From an uncultured Bacteroidota bacterium (GTDB taxonomy: Bacteria; Bacteroidota; Bacteroidia; Flavobacteriales; Flavobacteriaceae), in NCBI GenBank assembly GCA_902598305.1, contig CACKBL010000004.1:86314-150313 (forward strand): a stretch of 64,000 nt of DNA. The letters run 5' to 3'. Under the pieces are notes generated by a model. The model did not search any database, had not been told where the DNA came from, and saw only the letters and a program-made list of their open reading frames with translations. The position numbers were made by a program, and so were the translations under genes. Positions 9,478 through 20,817 of the stretch are shown here, piece after piece (positions within the stretch are counted from its first letter, which is position 1; each line of letters starts with the position of its first letter).

Positions 9478-12400
9478 TTTGTTTTGACTTTACAAAGTTC
9501 AACAAATGTTTTAATTTGATCAAATACAATATTTTCACCTTTTTTCACTTCCTTCTTAATAACTATATCTTTAGCTAAGACTTCATTCTTAATATAATCT
9601 AAATGATTAACAAATACCTTATCTAATGTTTTGTCAGGTGTCAAATATAAAATAATTTTATCAGTCACCTCAAATCCTGACTGTTTTCTTAAATTTTGAA
9701 GTCTATTTATAAACTCTCTTGCTAGTCCTTCATGAAGAAGACTTTCGTTTAATCTAGTGTCAAGAGCAACAGTAATTTTATCATTACTTGCAACAATCCA
9801 ACCTTCAATATCTTTATATTCGATTAATACTTCAGAGGGTGAAATGTTGATTTTCTCTTGTTTAATTGATATCGAGATACTTTCACCTTTCTCTAATAAG
9901 TCGATTTGATTTTTTTGAAGTGCAACCAGTTTATTTTTCAACTCGTTTATACTTTTCCCATATTTAGGACCTAGAATTTTTAAGTTCGGTTTAACATATT
10001 TTACAATAATGCCAGATGAATCATCAATAATTTCAATTTTCTTGACGTTTATCTCCGCACAAATCAACTCGGAAATACTTTCTATAGATTTTTTTTCTAA
10101 AATATTTTTTGCGGGAACAATTAGTTTGTTTAAAGGCTGTCTTACTTTAATCTGATTCCTTTTTCTTATCGACAAAGCCAATGAGGAAATATCTCTAGCA
10201 TAATTCATCTTCTTTTCAAGGTCAGTATCCCTGTACCGGTCATTACTCGATGGGAATACTGTTAAATGAACAGAATCTTTTACTTCAGAACGGTTTTCTT
10301 TATTAAGATCCAAGAAAAGTCTATCTGCAAAAAAAGGTGCTAATGGAGCTATTAATCTACAAACTTTATTTAGACATTCGAAAAGCGTATGATATGCGGC
10401 TAGTTTGTCATTACTTAACACACCCTTCCAAAATCTTCTTCTAGATAATCTTACATACCAGTTGCTAAGTAAATCATTTACAAAAGTCGATATGTTCCTA
10501 GCCGCTTTAGTAGCATCATATTTGTCAAATGCTTCGTCTACTTCCTTTATAAGGCGATTCAGTTCTGAGATTATCCATCTATCTATTTCTGGTCTTTTAG
10601 TTATGGGAATATTTTTTTTATTGACATCAAATTCATCAATATTTGCGTAAAGGACAAAGAAAGAATATGTATTAAACAATGTTCCAAAAAACTTTCTAGA
10701 TATTTCATCAACTCCATCTATATCAAACCTTAAATTGTCCCATGGATTTGAATTAGAAATCATATACCATCTTGTCGCGTCAGGACCATATTTAGAAATT
10801 ATCTCAAAAGGATCAATACTATTTCCTAGTCTTTTCGACATTTTTTGACCATTTTTATCTAAAACTAACCCGTTTGATATAACATTTTTGTAAGAGATAG
10901 AGTTAAAAACAATAGTTGAAATCACATGTAAGGTGTAAAACCAACCCCTTGTTTGATCAACCCCTTCTGCGATATAATCGGCTGGGAATATTTTTTTCTC
11001 ATCTATAAGATTTTTATTTTCAAAAGGGTAGTGAACTTGAGCGTAAGGCATGGCGCCAGAGTCAAACCACACATCAATTAAATCATTTTCTCTATACATT
11101 GGTTTACCTTCGTCACTTGAAAGAATTATATTATCTAGGGTATCCTTATGTAAATCAATATTATCGTAATTTTCTTCCCCCATGTTATCCACCTCAAAGC
11201 TCTCTATTGGATTAAACTCCATATGCTTATTATTAATGGATTTAATAATTTCACTTTTCAGCTCATTGACTGAACCAATTACTTTTGTTTCGCAGTTATC
11301 TTTAGTTCTCCATATTGGCAACGGAATTCCCCAATATCTACTTCTAGACAAATTCCAGTCATTTGCACTTGATAACCAATTGCTAAACCTTTTTTCCCCA
11401 GTAGAACTAGGAATCCAATTTATCTGTTTGTTTAAAGAAACCAATTTATCTCTGATTTTAGATACACCTATAAACCATGAATCGAGAGGATAGTAAAGAA
11501 TAGGTTTATCTGTTCTCCAGCAATTTGGATAAGAGTGAATATATTTTTCTACTTTAAATGCTCTGTTTTTTTCTTTTAGATGTATGCATATTTCTACATC
11601 TACAGATTTTTCCGGTTTTTGATCTTCGTTGTAGTATTCATTTTTAACATATTTACCACCAATTATCTTTAGAGTATCAATAAATTTACCTTGTAAGTCT
11701 ACAAGTGGAACAAGCTCTCCATTTTTATCTTTAGTAAGTAATGGGGGAACAGGTGGGTTAGCTTGACTTGCTGCTAAAGCGTCATCAGACCCAAAGGTTG
11801 GAGCCGTGTGTACTATTCCCGTTCCTTCATCTGTGGTCACAAAATCCCCAGAAATTACTCTATACGCATTTTCATGATTATCGTTAGGGAGAGGCGCATC
11901 TTCCCATATTTTCTCGTATCTAACATCAATAAGTCTATCCCCCTTAACTTGATTGATGATTAAAAAAGGAATCTTTTTTTTCGTAGATTTAAATAAAAGG
12001 TCCTTAGAAGAATTTATCTCAACAAACTTATTGTCAAAAACCTTATTTATAAGATCTTTTGCCAACAAAACCCTTATAGGTTTTTCGGTATATAAATTAA
12101 AAGTGTCAATAACAACATAATTAATTTTTTTACTAATTGTCAAAGCAGTATTAGATGGAAGGGTCCAGGGGGTAGTAGTCCAAGCTAGAAAAAATAAATC
12201 AGAATCTGTTTCTAGTTCTTCAGGGAGACTGCTATTTAAAATTTTAAACATTGCAGTTATAGAAACATCGCTTACATCTTTATAAGTCCCAGGTTGATTT
12301 AGCTCATGTGAACTCAGACCTGTTCCAGCTTTCGGAGAATAGGGTTGGACGGTATACCCTTTGTAAATTAACCCTTTTTTGTAAATCTGTTTTAGCAACC

Positions 12401-12881
12401 ACCAAACACTTTCAATGTATTTTGTTTTATAAGTTATATAAGGATTATCCATATCAACCCAAAAACCAATTTTTTTTGTTAATTCGTTCCATACGTCTGT
12501 ATAGCGCATAACGGCTTCTCTGCAAGCATTGTTATATTTTTCAATACTGAGTTTTTTCCCAATATCTTCTTTAGTGATATTTAATTCTTTTTCAACTCCC
12601 AGTTCAACAGGTAATCCGTGAGTATCCCATCCTGCTTTTCTTTCCACCTTAAAACCTTTTTGGGTTTTGTATCTGCAAAAAATATCTTTAATAGTTCTTG
12701 CCATGACATGGTGAATCCCTGGGAGACCGTTTGCAGATGGAGGCCCTTCGTAAAAGATATATGGAGTAGAATTTTCATTTGAACTTATACTTTTTTCAAA
12801 TATTTTTTCCGTCTCCCAAAAAGTAAGAATTTCGGAAGCAATTGTGTTCAATTCAAGCTGTTTATAATCTTTGAAGGCCAT
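9474..12881 (-). CDS. ileS: Isoleucyl-tRNA synthetase (eukaryote-like type)
   Basis: 1135 residues, long for a bacterial IleS. Class I signature elements: GPPSANGLPGIHHVM near 46-60 (HIGH equivalent) and GQKMSKRLGNS near 680. The CP1 editing domain contains TTTPWTLPSNT and GTGIVHTAPTFGSDD. The C terminus has an anticodon-binding domain and an extra alpha/beta tail, with no C-terminal zinc-finger cysteines. This architecture resembles the eukaryote-like group that includes mupirocin-resistant enzymes; that property is family inference only. It charges tRNA-Ile. dksA follows with a four-base overlap. Confidence 0.96.
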   Translation of the reverse strand: MAFKDYKQLELNTIASEILTFWETEKIFEKSISSNENSTPYIFYEGPPSANGLPGIHHVMARTIKDIFCRYKTQKGFKVERKAGWDTHGLPVELGVEKELNITKEDIGKKLSIEKYNNACREAVMRYTDVWNELTKKIGFWVDMDNPYITYKTKYIESVWWLLKQIYKKGLIYKGYTVQPYSPKAGTGLSSHELNQPGTYKDVSDVSITAMFKILNSSLPEELETDSDLFFLAWTTTPWTLPSNTALTISKKINYVVIDTFNLYTEKPIRVLLAKDLINKVFDNKFVEINSSKDLLFKSTKKKIPFLIINQVKGDRLIDVRYEKIWEDAPLPNDNHENAYRVISGDFVTTDEGTGIVHTAPTFGSDDALAASQANPPVPPLLTKDKNGELVPLVDLQGKFIDTLKIIGGKYVKNEYYNEDQKPEKSVDVEICIHLKEKNRAFKVEKYIHSYPNCWRTDKPILYYPLDSWFIGVSKIRDKLVSLNKQINWIPSSTGEKRFSNWLSSANDWNLSRSRYWGIPLPIWRTKDNCETKVIGSVNELKSEIIKSINNKHMEFNPIESFEVDNMGEENYDNIDLHKDTLDNIILSSDEGKPMYRENDLIDVWFDSGAMPYAQVHYPFENKNLIDEKKIFPADYIAEGVDQTRGWFYTLHVISTIVFNSISYKNVISNGLVLDKNGQKMSKRLGNSIDPFEIISKYGPDATRWYMISNSNPWDNLRFDIDGVDEISRKFFGTLFNTYSFFVLYANIDEFDVNKKNIPITKRPEIDRWIISELNRLIKEVDEAFDKYDATKAARNISTFVNDLLSNWYVRLSRRRFWKGVLSNDKLAAYHTLFECLNKVCRLIAPLAPFFADRLFLDLNKENRSEVKDSVHLTVFPSSNDRYRDTDLEKKMNYARDISSLALSIRKRNQIKVRQPLNKLIVPAKNILEKKSIESISELICAEINVKKIEIIDDSSGIIVKYVKPNLKILGPKYGKSINELKNKLVALQKNQIDLLEKGESISISIKQEKINISPSEVLIEYKDIEGWIVASNDKITVALDTRLNESLLHEGLAREFINRLQNLRKQSGFEVTDKIILYLTPDKTLDKVFVNHLDYIKNEVLAKDIVIKKEVKKGENIVFDQIKTFVELCKVKTK

Positions 12882-12949
12882 AGGGCAAACGTTAAATGTC
12901 CGAAAATAAGCATTTTTTATGCATTTTAGCTATAATTTTTTTCGACTAA

Positions 12950-15424
12950 TTAAAACTTTACATTAAGGTTTAAAATAATTGCTCTACCAGGTGAAGAGAT
13001 AGCTGAAGCAAATTCTTTGTAATGTAAATCAAATATATTCTCTATGGAAAACGATGTCCTGACGTTTTCATTGTGATCTAATGCTGCTGAAATAGAGTAA
13101 ATCGACCATTTTGGAGAGCCGTAATACACTATATTTCCCTTTTCATTATTTATTATTGGTGTTTCTTCGATTTTATCTTCACCACCTCTACTATAATCTT
13201 GTGATAATTTTCTTCCACTAAAATTGTTACTTAATGTCAAGTTAAATTTCTTACTGTTGTAGTTGATTCTCACATTTCCGTATAGAGGAAGTATTGAAGG
13301 GATTTGGCCTATTTTTTTGTTTATAGTATTATCTGTCAAATTAACATTTCCCATAATATTAAAACCAGGAAAAAGCTTAGCCTTTCCGTCAATTGAAACA
13401 CCGTAGATTCGTGCATTACCAATATTTTGATTTATTTGTGTAGAAAGTTTTTGTTTGTCTATAATTAAAGACCATATATCGCTATCAGACACATCATTTG
13501 TAAAAGGAGAAATAATTCTACCTATATAATTTTTAATATTAGAGTTAAAAAAACGTCCTTCAATTGAAAAAAAATCATCATTAGAAAAAGTTAAACCACC
13601 CTCAAAATTGTAAACATACTCAGGTTCTAATTCTGGATTTGGAATAATAAGCACCCCGCGATTTTCTCTAATTTTTCCAATGTCATCTATGTTGGGAGAT
13701 CTAAACCCAGTAGAAAAGAGAATATTCATTTTCACTTTTTTATTAGGCCGGTATGAAGAAGATATACTTCCCGTAAGCGCATTATTTTTTGTTTTTAGAT
13801 TTAGATTTCTAGATTTTAAAAATTGTTCATTAACCCAGCTTGCTTTAATTTTAGTTGAAGTATAACGAGCACCTAATGATACTGATAATTTTGAATTCAT
13901 ATCTAATCTCAAATTTGAATAGCCAGCAGAGACGAAATAAGAGCTTCCGTTGTTTGGATATCTAGACGGAAACTTTCCTGAAAACTGTGTTTGAGTTATT
14001 GTATTTCCTAGTACTGTTAACCTTTCTTTAAAGGCATCAGATTTTATTTTATTCCCCACAAATTCGAAACCATAAACAATACTAATTTTTCTAGTTTTTT
14101 GCATTTCGAAGTCAGCATTTAAACTAAAAATATTTACATTTTCATTTTGATTGATTCTCTCTAGGGATTCAAATCTTCTTTGAATTCTAGATTCTTTAAC
14201 CCACTGATAAGCTGCTATAATATTACCCTTGTAGAGATATTTTTTCTTAGGAAATATTTTTAGTTGAGGTGAAATCAATAATCTTTTTTGAGGCCCATAG
14301 TTCCATTCAGCAAATCTCAACTTATTTCTCGTCATTTCATTTAATTTGTCAAATCTTGGAATATTTGAAGAGTTTGAGAATTGAAAATTGATTAATAGTT
14401 GTTTTTCTTTGGGTAACGTAAAGACAATTTTTTGTAAAAAATCTACTTGACTGTATCCCGAATTTTTTTGAATATGGGGATTTTTATTTTTAGAAGAAGA
14501 TTCGAAATATAAAGAACTGGAATTAGACGAGTATTCATTAACTAATCCCCAGTTTTGAAAACCATGCTGTCTATTTTTTCCCATAATAATATCTCCAAAT
14601 TTCGAAAATGTAAAACTCGTTAGAATAGCAGATTTGTTAAAGCTCGCCTCACTATTTAAATGATGAACAACACTTTGCCTCGAACTATTAAAGGTTGATG
14701 AAAAGAAATTTGTTAATTTTTGGGCGTTGTTGATTTTTGGAGTTTTAGTATAATAGTGAACTACTCCTCCAACTGCATCTGAACCATAACCAACAGATGA
14801 AGATCCATAAATAATTTCCACTCTGTCAAGACTATTTGGATCTACTGTTATGGCATTTTGTAAATGACCAGATCTGAAAATTCCATTATTCATTCTTACT
14901 CCATCCACAACTAAAAGAACTCGATTTGCTTCAAAACCCCTAATTACTGGACTCCCACCTCCCCCTTGAGATTTTTGAACTCTAACTGATGGAGCTAATA
15001 ATAAAACCTCAGCTCCAGTAGCTGGGGAATTCTTGACTATTGAATTTTTATTAATAATTTCAACTTTTTGAGTGATTTTTTTTGATTGTGAAGCAGTTCT
15101 GGCTACGGAAAGGACAATTTCCGATAATTTTTTTTCATTCACACTCATTTCTATTAAACTAGAATTAAAAATCACATCTTCAACGGTAATTTTTTTGTCA
15201 TCATATCCGATTAGGCTTAAAGTTAAAGTATCCTTTACTGAAAAAAAATTCAAGTCAAAAACCCCACTATTGTTAGTTGATGTGTACTTCTTTTTGCTTT
15301 CATTAAAGATGTAAACGTCAGATAGGGGTTCTTGAGTTAGCATATCATTTACTTTTACAAGCTGTGAAATGCCGTCAAAACCACTAAACAGAATAATAAT
15401 TAATAAAACTTTGAATCTATTCAA
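12950..15424 (-). CDS. TonB-dependent outer membrane receptor
   Basis: About 824 residues from a TTG start at 15424. That start yields a compact signal peptide (MNRFKVLLIIILFSGFDGISQ) and overlaps recO by eight bases. The next upstream ATGs (15475, 15514) would bury the signal behind 30-45 residues and lie deep in recO. After the signal comes a carboxypeptidase-regulatory-like domain (about 25-95), then a plug (GGGGSPVIRGFEANRVLLVV, VEIIYGSSSVGYGSDAVGG), then a long beta-barrel ending in the aromatic NLNVKF. The plug resembles iron/haem or siderophore receptors, but the substrate cannot be read from sequence. It is downstream of recO and upstream of ileS. Confidence 0.88.
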   Translation of the reverse strand: MNRFKVLLIIILFSGFDGISQLVKVNDMLTQEPLSDVYIFNESKKKYTSTNNSGVFDLNFFSVKDTLTLSLIGYDDKKITVEDVIFNSSLIEMSVNEKKLSEIVLSVARTASQSKKITQKVEIINKNSIVKNSPATGAEVLLLAPSVRVQKSQGGGGSPVIRGFEANRVLLVVDGVRMNNGIFRSGHLQNAITVDPNSLDRVEIIYGSSSVGYGSDAVGGVVHYYTKTPKINNAQKLTNFFSSTFNSSRQSVVHHLNSEASFNKSAILTSFTFSKFGDIIMGKNRQHGFQNWGLVNEYSSNSSSLYFESSSKNKNPHIQKNSGYSQVDFLQKIVFTLPKEKQLLINFQFSNSSNIPRFDKLNEMTRNKLRFAEWNYGPQKRLLISPQLKIFPKKKYLYKGNIIAAYQWVKESRIQRRFESLERINQNENVNIFSLNADFEMQKTRKISIVYGFEFVGNKIKSDAFKERLTVLGNTITQTQFSGKFPSRYPNNGSSYFVSAGYSNLRLDMNSKLSVSLGARYTSTKIKASWVNEQFLKSRNLNLKTKNNALTGSISSSYRPNKKVKMNILFSTGFRSPNIDDIGKIRENRGVLIIPNPELEPEYVYNFEGGLTFSNDDFFSIEGRFFNSNIKNYIGRIISPFTNDVSDSDIWSLIIDKQKLSTQINQNIGNARIYGVSIDGKAKLFPGFNIMGNVNLTDNTINKKIGQIPSILPLYGNVRINYNSKKFNLTLSNNFSGRKLSQDYSRGGEDKIEETPIINNEKGNIVYYGSPKWSIYSISAALDHNENVRTSFSIENIFDLHYKEFASAISSPGRAIILNLNVKF

Positions 15425-16136
15425 AAACTTGATGTAATATATCCAGCGATTTGGGCTGTTTAAAACCTTGAACATGATATTCGATGTACTCCAAAAGTAT
15501 TTTAAGGATTTCATGTTTTTGTACTTGACTTACTTTCAGGGAAAAACAATCATCAAATTTCATGCCTAATAAACTTATTATGCTCATCACAGATTCACCC
15601 TCCGCATGTAAACCGTTTGGTTTTTCATCCTCAAATGAACCACTTTCGAAAGAAAGAAATTTTGAGTTAGATGACTTTAAATGAGGATTAATACCCAAGT
15701 ATTTTAATAGTTTTAAAATAAATAGTATATGAAAATTCGAAATTTTGTTATTGTTATCTAGCCATTTAAGTGAACTTTCAAGGAAACAAAATAGTTCTTT
15801 ATTGCAAGCCTCTTCTACCATACACATATTTAGAATCTCATTTAAAAAAAGAATAATTGAACTTTTACGGTAATCTAAATATATGTTTTGGCAATGGGAA
15901 TGAACCTTACAGTCAATTAAAAAATTAAATTTTTTCTTTTCTCTTTTATTGTATTTAATTAAAATTTGAGATAAAGGTTGGAAGTACGAACTTTTCAGTT
16001 TTGTTTTTGTTTGTCCAAGTATCCCTTTTATAAAAAAAGATTTTCTCCCTTCTAACTCAGTGAAAACATCGACTATAAGGCTAGAGTCGCTATATTTTAT
16101 TTTACGAAGGACAATTGCTTTTGTAGAAATAATCAT
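15417..16136 (-). CDS. recO: DNA repair protein RecO
   Basis: 239 residues, the normal RecO length. The N-terminal OB-fold is recognisable (STKAIVLRKIKYSDSSLIVDVFTELEGRKSFFIKG) and a helical C-terminal domain follows. RecO works with RecR to load RecA on SSB-coated single strands in the RecF pathway. It begins three bases after gdhA ends and its 3' end overlaps the TonB receptor start, so it sits inside the long leftward run. The zinc cysteines of some RecO proteins are not evident, as in many Bacteroidetes homologues. Confidence 0.88.
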   Translation of the reverse strand: MIISTKAIVLRKIKYSDSSLIVDVFTELEGRKSFFIKGILGQTKTKLKSSYFQPLSQILIKYNKREKKKFNFLIDCKVHSHCQNIYLDYRKSSIILFLNEILNMCMVEEACNKELFCFLESSLKWLDNNNKISNFHILFILKLLKYLGINPHLKSSNSKFLSFESGSFEDEKPNGLHAEGESVMSIISLLGMKFDDCFSLKVSQVQKHEILKILLEYIEYHVQGFKQPKSLDILHQVFE

Positions 16137-16139
16137 TTA

Positions 16140-17481
<1,342 letters not shown>

Positions 17482-17509
17482 TTTAAATTTTACATTAAAT
17501 TAAATTAAT

Positions 17510-18871
17510 TTATTCAAATAAATTATTTATAAGGCCTCCAATTTTTTCCAATTCTAAAATCTTAATACCTTTTCTTTTAGTAGATTCTTTAATACAACCT
17601 GAAGTTACAAACACCTTATAACCAAGCTTTTCTGCCTCACTAATTCTCTTGTCTAATCTAATTACAGGCCTAAGTTCTCCTGATAGACCTATTTCAGAAG
17701 CAAAACAGATTTTTTTATCTATGGGAGTATCATGATAACTAGACAAAATTGCTGAAACTATTGCAAGGTCTAAAGAAGGGTCTTCACTTTTAACACCTCC
17801 TGTAATATTCAAAAAAACATCTTTATTAGATAACTGAACCCCAGCCCTTTTTTCTAGCACTGCAAGAAGCATATTTAATCTTTTAGAATTGAATCCAGTG
17901 GAACTTCTTTGAGGTGTACCATAAACGGCTGTACTTACTAGTGCCTGTACCTCTAAAGTTAAAGGCCTAATCCCTTCCATGGATACTCCTATTGCACACC
18001 CACTCAATTTGCTACTATTTAAGGTCAAGAAAATTTCATTTGGGTTTTTAACCTCCCTAAGACCTGCAGATAACATTTCGTAAATCCCTATCTCACTTGT
18101 GGAGCCAAATCGATTTTTTTTAGCCCGCAATATTCTAAAGGCATTGTTATTGTCCCCCTCAAAACTTATAACGACATCAACCATGTGTTCCAAAACCTTT
18201 GGGCCAGCTATGCTTCCATCTTTGGTTAAATGACCTATTAATATTACTGCTGAACCTGTGCTTTTTGCGTATTTAATAAGTTCACTTGAGCAATCTCTTA
18301 TTTGAGTAACGCTTCCAGGAGAACCGTCGATCATCTTAGAATGTAATGTCTGAATGGAGTCGATTATTACTATTTCAGGATTAATCCCATTTATTTGTTC
18401 AAAAATAGTCTCTAACTCTGTTTCACTCAAAATAAAGGTTTGACCTATCGCTTTACCAATTCTTTCTGAACGCACTTTAATCTGTCGTTGACTTTCTTCT
18501 CCAGAGACATATAATACTTTTTTATTAAACTTCATAGAGGTTTGGAGTAATAAAGTAGATTTCCCTATTCCTGGCTCGCCACTTATTAAACAAACTGAGC
18601 CAAGTACAAGACCACCTCCAAGAACCCTGTTCCATTCATCATCTTTAACAATTAGCCTTATTTCATCTTCAGAATCTATTTCACTTATTTTAAGAGGAAT
18701 GTTTTCTTTCTTGGAATAATTCCCAAATTCAGTTTGAGATTTGATTTTTAAAGAACTTACTTTTTTTTCTTTCAGAGAGTTCCACTCTTTACAATATTTA
18801 CACTGACCGTGCCATTTTGCATGTTCGTTACCACAGTTTTTACAATAAAAGACAATCTTTGCTTTGTTCAT
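17510..18871 (-). CDS. radA: DNA repair protein RadA
   Basis: 453 residues. The N-terminal C4 zinc finger has cysteines at 10, 13, 24 and 27. The RecA-like ATPase has Walker A SGEPGIGKST near 97-106, Walker B VIIDSI and the RadA-specific KNRFG motif. A Lon-protease-like C-terminal domain follows (SEDPSLDLAIVSAILSS). RadA is a hexameric helicase that promotes branch migration during recombination. All diagnostic motifs are intact. It is in the leftward run between the flippase-like gene and gdhA. Confidence 0.96.
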   Translation of the reverse strand: MNKAKIVFYCKNCGNEHAKWHGQCKYCKEWNSLKEKKVSSLKIKSQTEFGNYSKKENIPLKISEIDSEDEIRLIVKDDEWNRVLGGGLVLGSVCLISGEPGIGKSTLLLQTSMKFNKKVLYVSGEESQRQIKVRSERIGKAIGQTFILSETELETIFEQINGINPEIVIIDSIQTLHSKMIDGSPGSVTQIRDCSSELIKYAKSTGSAVILIGHLTKDGSIAGPKVLEHMVDVVISFEGDNNNAFRILRAKKNRFGSTSEIGIYEMLSAGLREVKNPNEIFLTLNSSKLSGCAIGVSMEGIRPLTLEVQALVSTAVYGTPQRSSTGFNSKRLNMLLAVLEKRAGVQLSNKDVFLNITGGVKSEDPSLDLAIVSAILSSYHDTPIDKKICFASEIGLSGELRPVIRLDKRISEAEKLGYKVFVTSGCIKESTKRKGIKILELEKIGGLINNLFE

Positions 18872-18917
18872 ACTTTAAGTAAAATTAGTCAAGCTGTATT
18901 TTAATAGTAAAAGATTT

Positions 18918-19883
18918 CTAGGTTTTGTTATTAACAATCGGAAGGAGGAGAAAAGATAATAGACCAAAGAATATGACCACAATTGTTTGAGCTGTCCACA
19001 ATATCCAACCGAATGCTAAACTTGTTTCGAAGGGTATTCCATAAAAACTTAAAGCAATTGAGACTGATAGAGGATAGACTCCTATCCCCCCATTTGTAGT
19101 CGTTATTGAAATAGCTCCAAAAATAAATGAAATTAAAAGTGATTTAAAACCCAAAAATTCAGTTCCAGATATACTAAATTTCATTACATAAAACACCATC
19201 AAATATATAGACCAAATAAAAATTGTATGTGCTACATAATAAGTCTTATTTTCCATTTTTAAAATAGAAGTAAAACCGGTATGAACCCCTTCAATAAAAA
19301 CAGAAATTTTCTTTACCAGCCCTCGCTTAAAAAGCTTAACCAAAACAAGAATCGATAATAAAAAAGCCATCGTTATCAAAAAAAACTTATAGTTATTTAA
19401 ATATGGAATGGCTTTTTCCTTAATAAGAGGAAGTAAAATGTCAGTTTCCAAAAACAAAAACAAAAAAATAAGAAAAAATAATATTATTAAGTCTATAAGT
19501 CTCTCAGCTAATATTGTACCAAACGCCTTGTCGAAGGGTATTGACTCGTAAGTTTGCATAACAGAAGCTCTTAATATTTCTCCAGAACGCGGAATTCCCA
19601 AATTTGCTAAATAAGTTATAAAAATTGATAAAACATTGTTGATGAATTTAGGATAATAACCCAAGGAGTTAAGCATGAAATTCCATCTGTAAGCTCTAGA
19701 AATATGACTAGCTATACCTAATAAAATTGAAAGAAATATATATTCAATCTTTGCCTCTTTAAATGATTTATATATTTCATTTCTCTCTTCTTCGCTGGTG
19801 TAATAAAAGGATAAATAAATAAAAAAGAGGCCTGCCAAAGGAGGTAGAACCGTTTGAAATATCTTTTTAGGTAATTTAAACAT
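18918..19883 (-). CDS. Flippase-like / LPG-synthase transmembrane domain protein (UPF0104)
   Basis: 321 residues from ATG at 19883, which shares its A with the panC stop codon (TAATG). A longer frame back to 19934 exists but would overlap panC by 52 bases and put 17 polar residues ahead of MFKLPKKIFQTVLPP. About eight hydrophobic segments are visible. The family motifs include SHISRAYRWNFMLNSLGY, YLANLGIPRSGEILRASV and the NGGIGVYPLSV stretch. Members are integral membrane proteins related to the flippase part of lysylphosphatidylglycerol synthase; the substrate here is unknown. Start overlap implies coupling to panC. Confidence 0.85.
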   Translation of the reverse strand: MFKLPKKIFQTVLPPLAGLFFIYLSFYYTSEEERNEIYKSFKEAKIEYIFLSILLGIASHISRAYRWNFMLNSLGYYPKFINNVLSIFITYLANLGIPRSGEILRASVMQTYESIPFDKAFGTILAERLIDLIILFFLIFLFLFLETDILLPLIKEKAIPYLNNYKFFLITMAFLLSILVLVKLFKRGLVKKISVFIEGVHTGFTSILKMENKTYYVAHTIFIWSIYLMVFYVMKFSISGTEFLGFKSLLISFIFGAISITTTNGGIGVYPLSVSIALSFYGIPFETSLAFGWILWTAQTIVVIFFGLLSFLLLPIVNNKT

Positions 19884-20725
19884 TAGTTTAAAGCAATATT
19901 GTCGATTAGCCTTACCCTTTGAAACCGTGCACAAATAAAAGCTCTTATTTTTATATTAGGATTAAATGATACAATTTCCTCTAAAGAATTACTTTCTGCG
20001 ATGCAAAAATATTCAAGATGGAATTTTTTATTTACTAAAAAAAGATTACTAATAAAATCTTTTATTTTGATGATATCGTTGGTTTTTATCATTTTCTTGG
20101 CTATGCATAGAGATTCATAAATAATTTTTGCATCGTATCTCGTTTTTTTGTCTAATAGAATATTTCTTGAACTCATAGCTAATCCATTTTTTTCCCTTAC
20201 GGTTGAAACACTTCTTATTTTAACTTCAAAATCATATTTTTTGATTAATTTCTTTATAACTAAAATTTGTTGAAAATCTTTTTCCCCAAAGAAAGCGTAA
20301 TCAGGTGAAAACTTTTCAAAAAGTATCTTAACTACGGTAGCAACTCCTTGAAAATGCCCTTTTCTAAATTTACCCTCAATTATTTTATCAATTCCATCTA
20401 AATCAAAAATTTGTGCTTTAGGTGGAGATGTATATAAATCTGATTCCATCGGAGTATAAATTATTGTATTGGGATTAATTTTTTTAATGATTTGAATATC
20501 GTTTTTGATTGATTGAGGATAGTTAGCTAAATCTTTTTTGTTATTAAATTGAGTAGGATTTACAAAGATTGAAACAATAGTTTCATCACATTTCGATGAA
20601 CATTTTTCAATAAGTTTAATGTGTCCCTTGTGTAATGACCCCATTGTAGGGACTAATCCAAGATTTTTATACTCCCTTGTATTTAGAAGCTTAAGAATTT
20701 CTGAGGAATGATTAAAACTTCTCAA
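19883..20725 (-). CDS. panC: Pantothenate synthetase
   Basis: 280 residues. The ATP-binding HIGH motif is in VPTMGSLHKGHIKLIE near 24-39, SIFVNPTQFN is near 52, the FFGEKDFQQ block is near 145, and SSRN, the KMSKS-like element, is near 183. It condenses pantoate with beta-alanine in the coenzyme A pathway. It is divergent from the glycogen-synthase-like gene with 92 bases between, a pairing common in Bacteroidetes. No panB or panD is adjacent. Confidence 0.95.
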   Translation of the reverse strand: MRSFNHSSEILKLLNTREYKNLGLVPTMGSLHKGHIKLIEKCSSKCDETIVSIFVNPTQFNNKKDLANYPQSIKNDIQIIKKINPNTIIYTPMESDLYTSPPKAQIFDLDGIDKIIEGKFRKGHFQGVATVVKILFEKFSPDYAFFGEKDFQQILVIKKLIKKYDFEVKIRSVSTVREKNGLAMSSRNILLDKKTRYDAKIIYESLCIAKKMIKTNDIIKIKDFISNLFLVNKKFHLEYFCIAESNSLEEIVSFNPNIKIRAFICARFQRVRLIDNIALN

Positions 20726-20759
20726 AATTAATAATTTAAAGCTCTAAATTTAGTCTTTT

Positions 20760-20791
20760 TTGAGTTCAAGAAAAGATTTTTTGTAATTTTG
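20760..20791 (+). promoter_or_regulatory. Promoter of the glycogen-synthase-like gene
   Basis: A TTG at 20760-20762 and TAATTTTG at 20784-20791, 21 bases apart, fit the Flavobacterium TTG-N(17-23)-TAnnTTTG consensus. The ATG at 20818 lies 27 bases beyond the -7 box, giving a short leader. Confidence 0.6.
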
Positions 20792-20817
20792 CTAAACTTT
20801 TTTAACTGCTAAAGTTT

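Noticed and set aside
12882..12949. Possible terminator between the TonB receptor and ileS (GCAT-TTTTT-ATGC)
   Set aside because: The stem is only four bases and there is no T run on the coding side.
19884..19934. Extended start for the flippase-like protein inside panC
   Set aside because: The TAATG overlap gives a better start and a normal membrane-protein N terminus.
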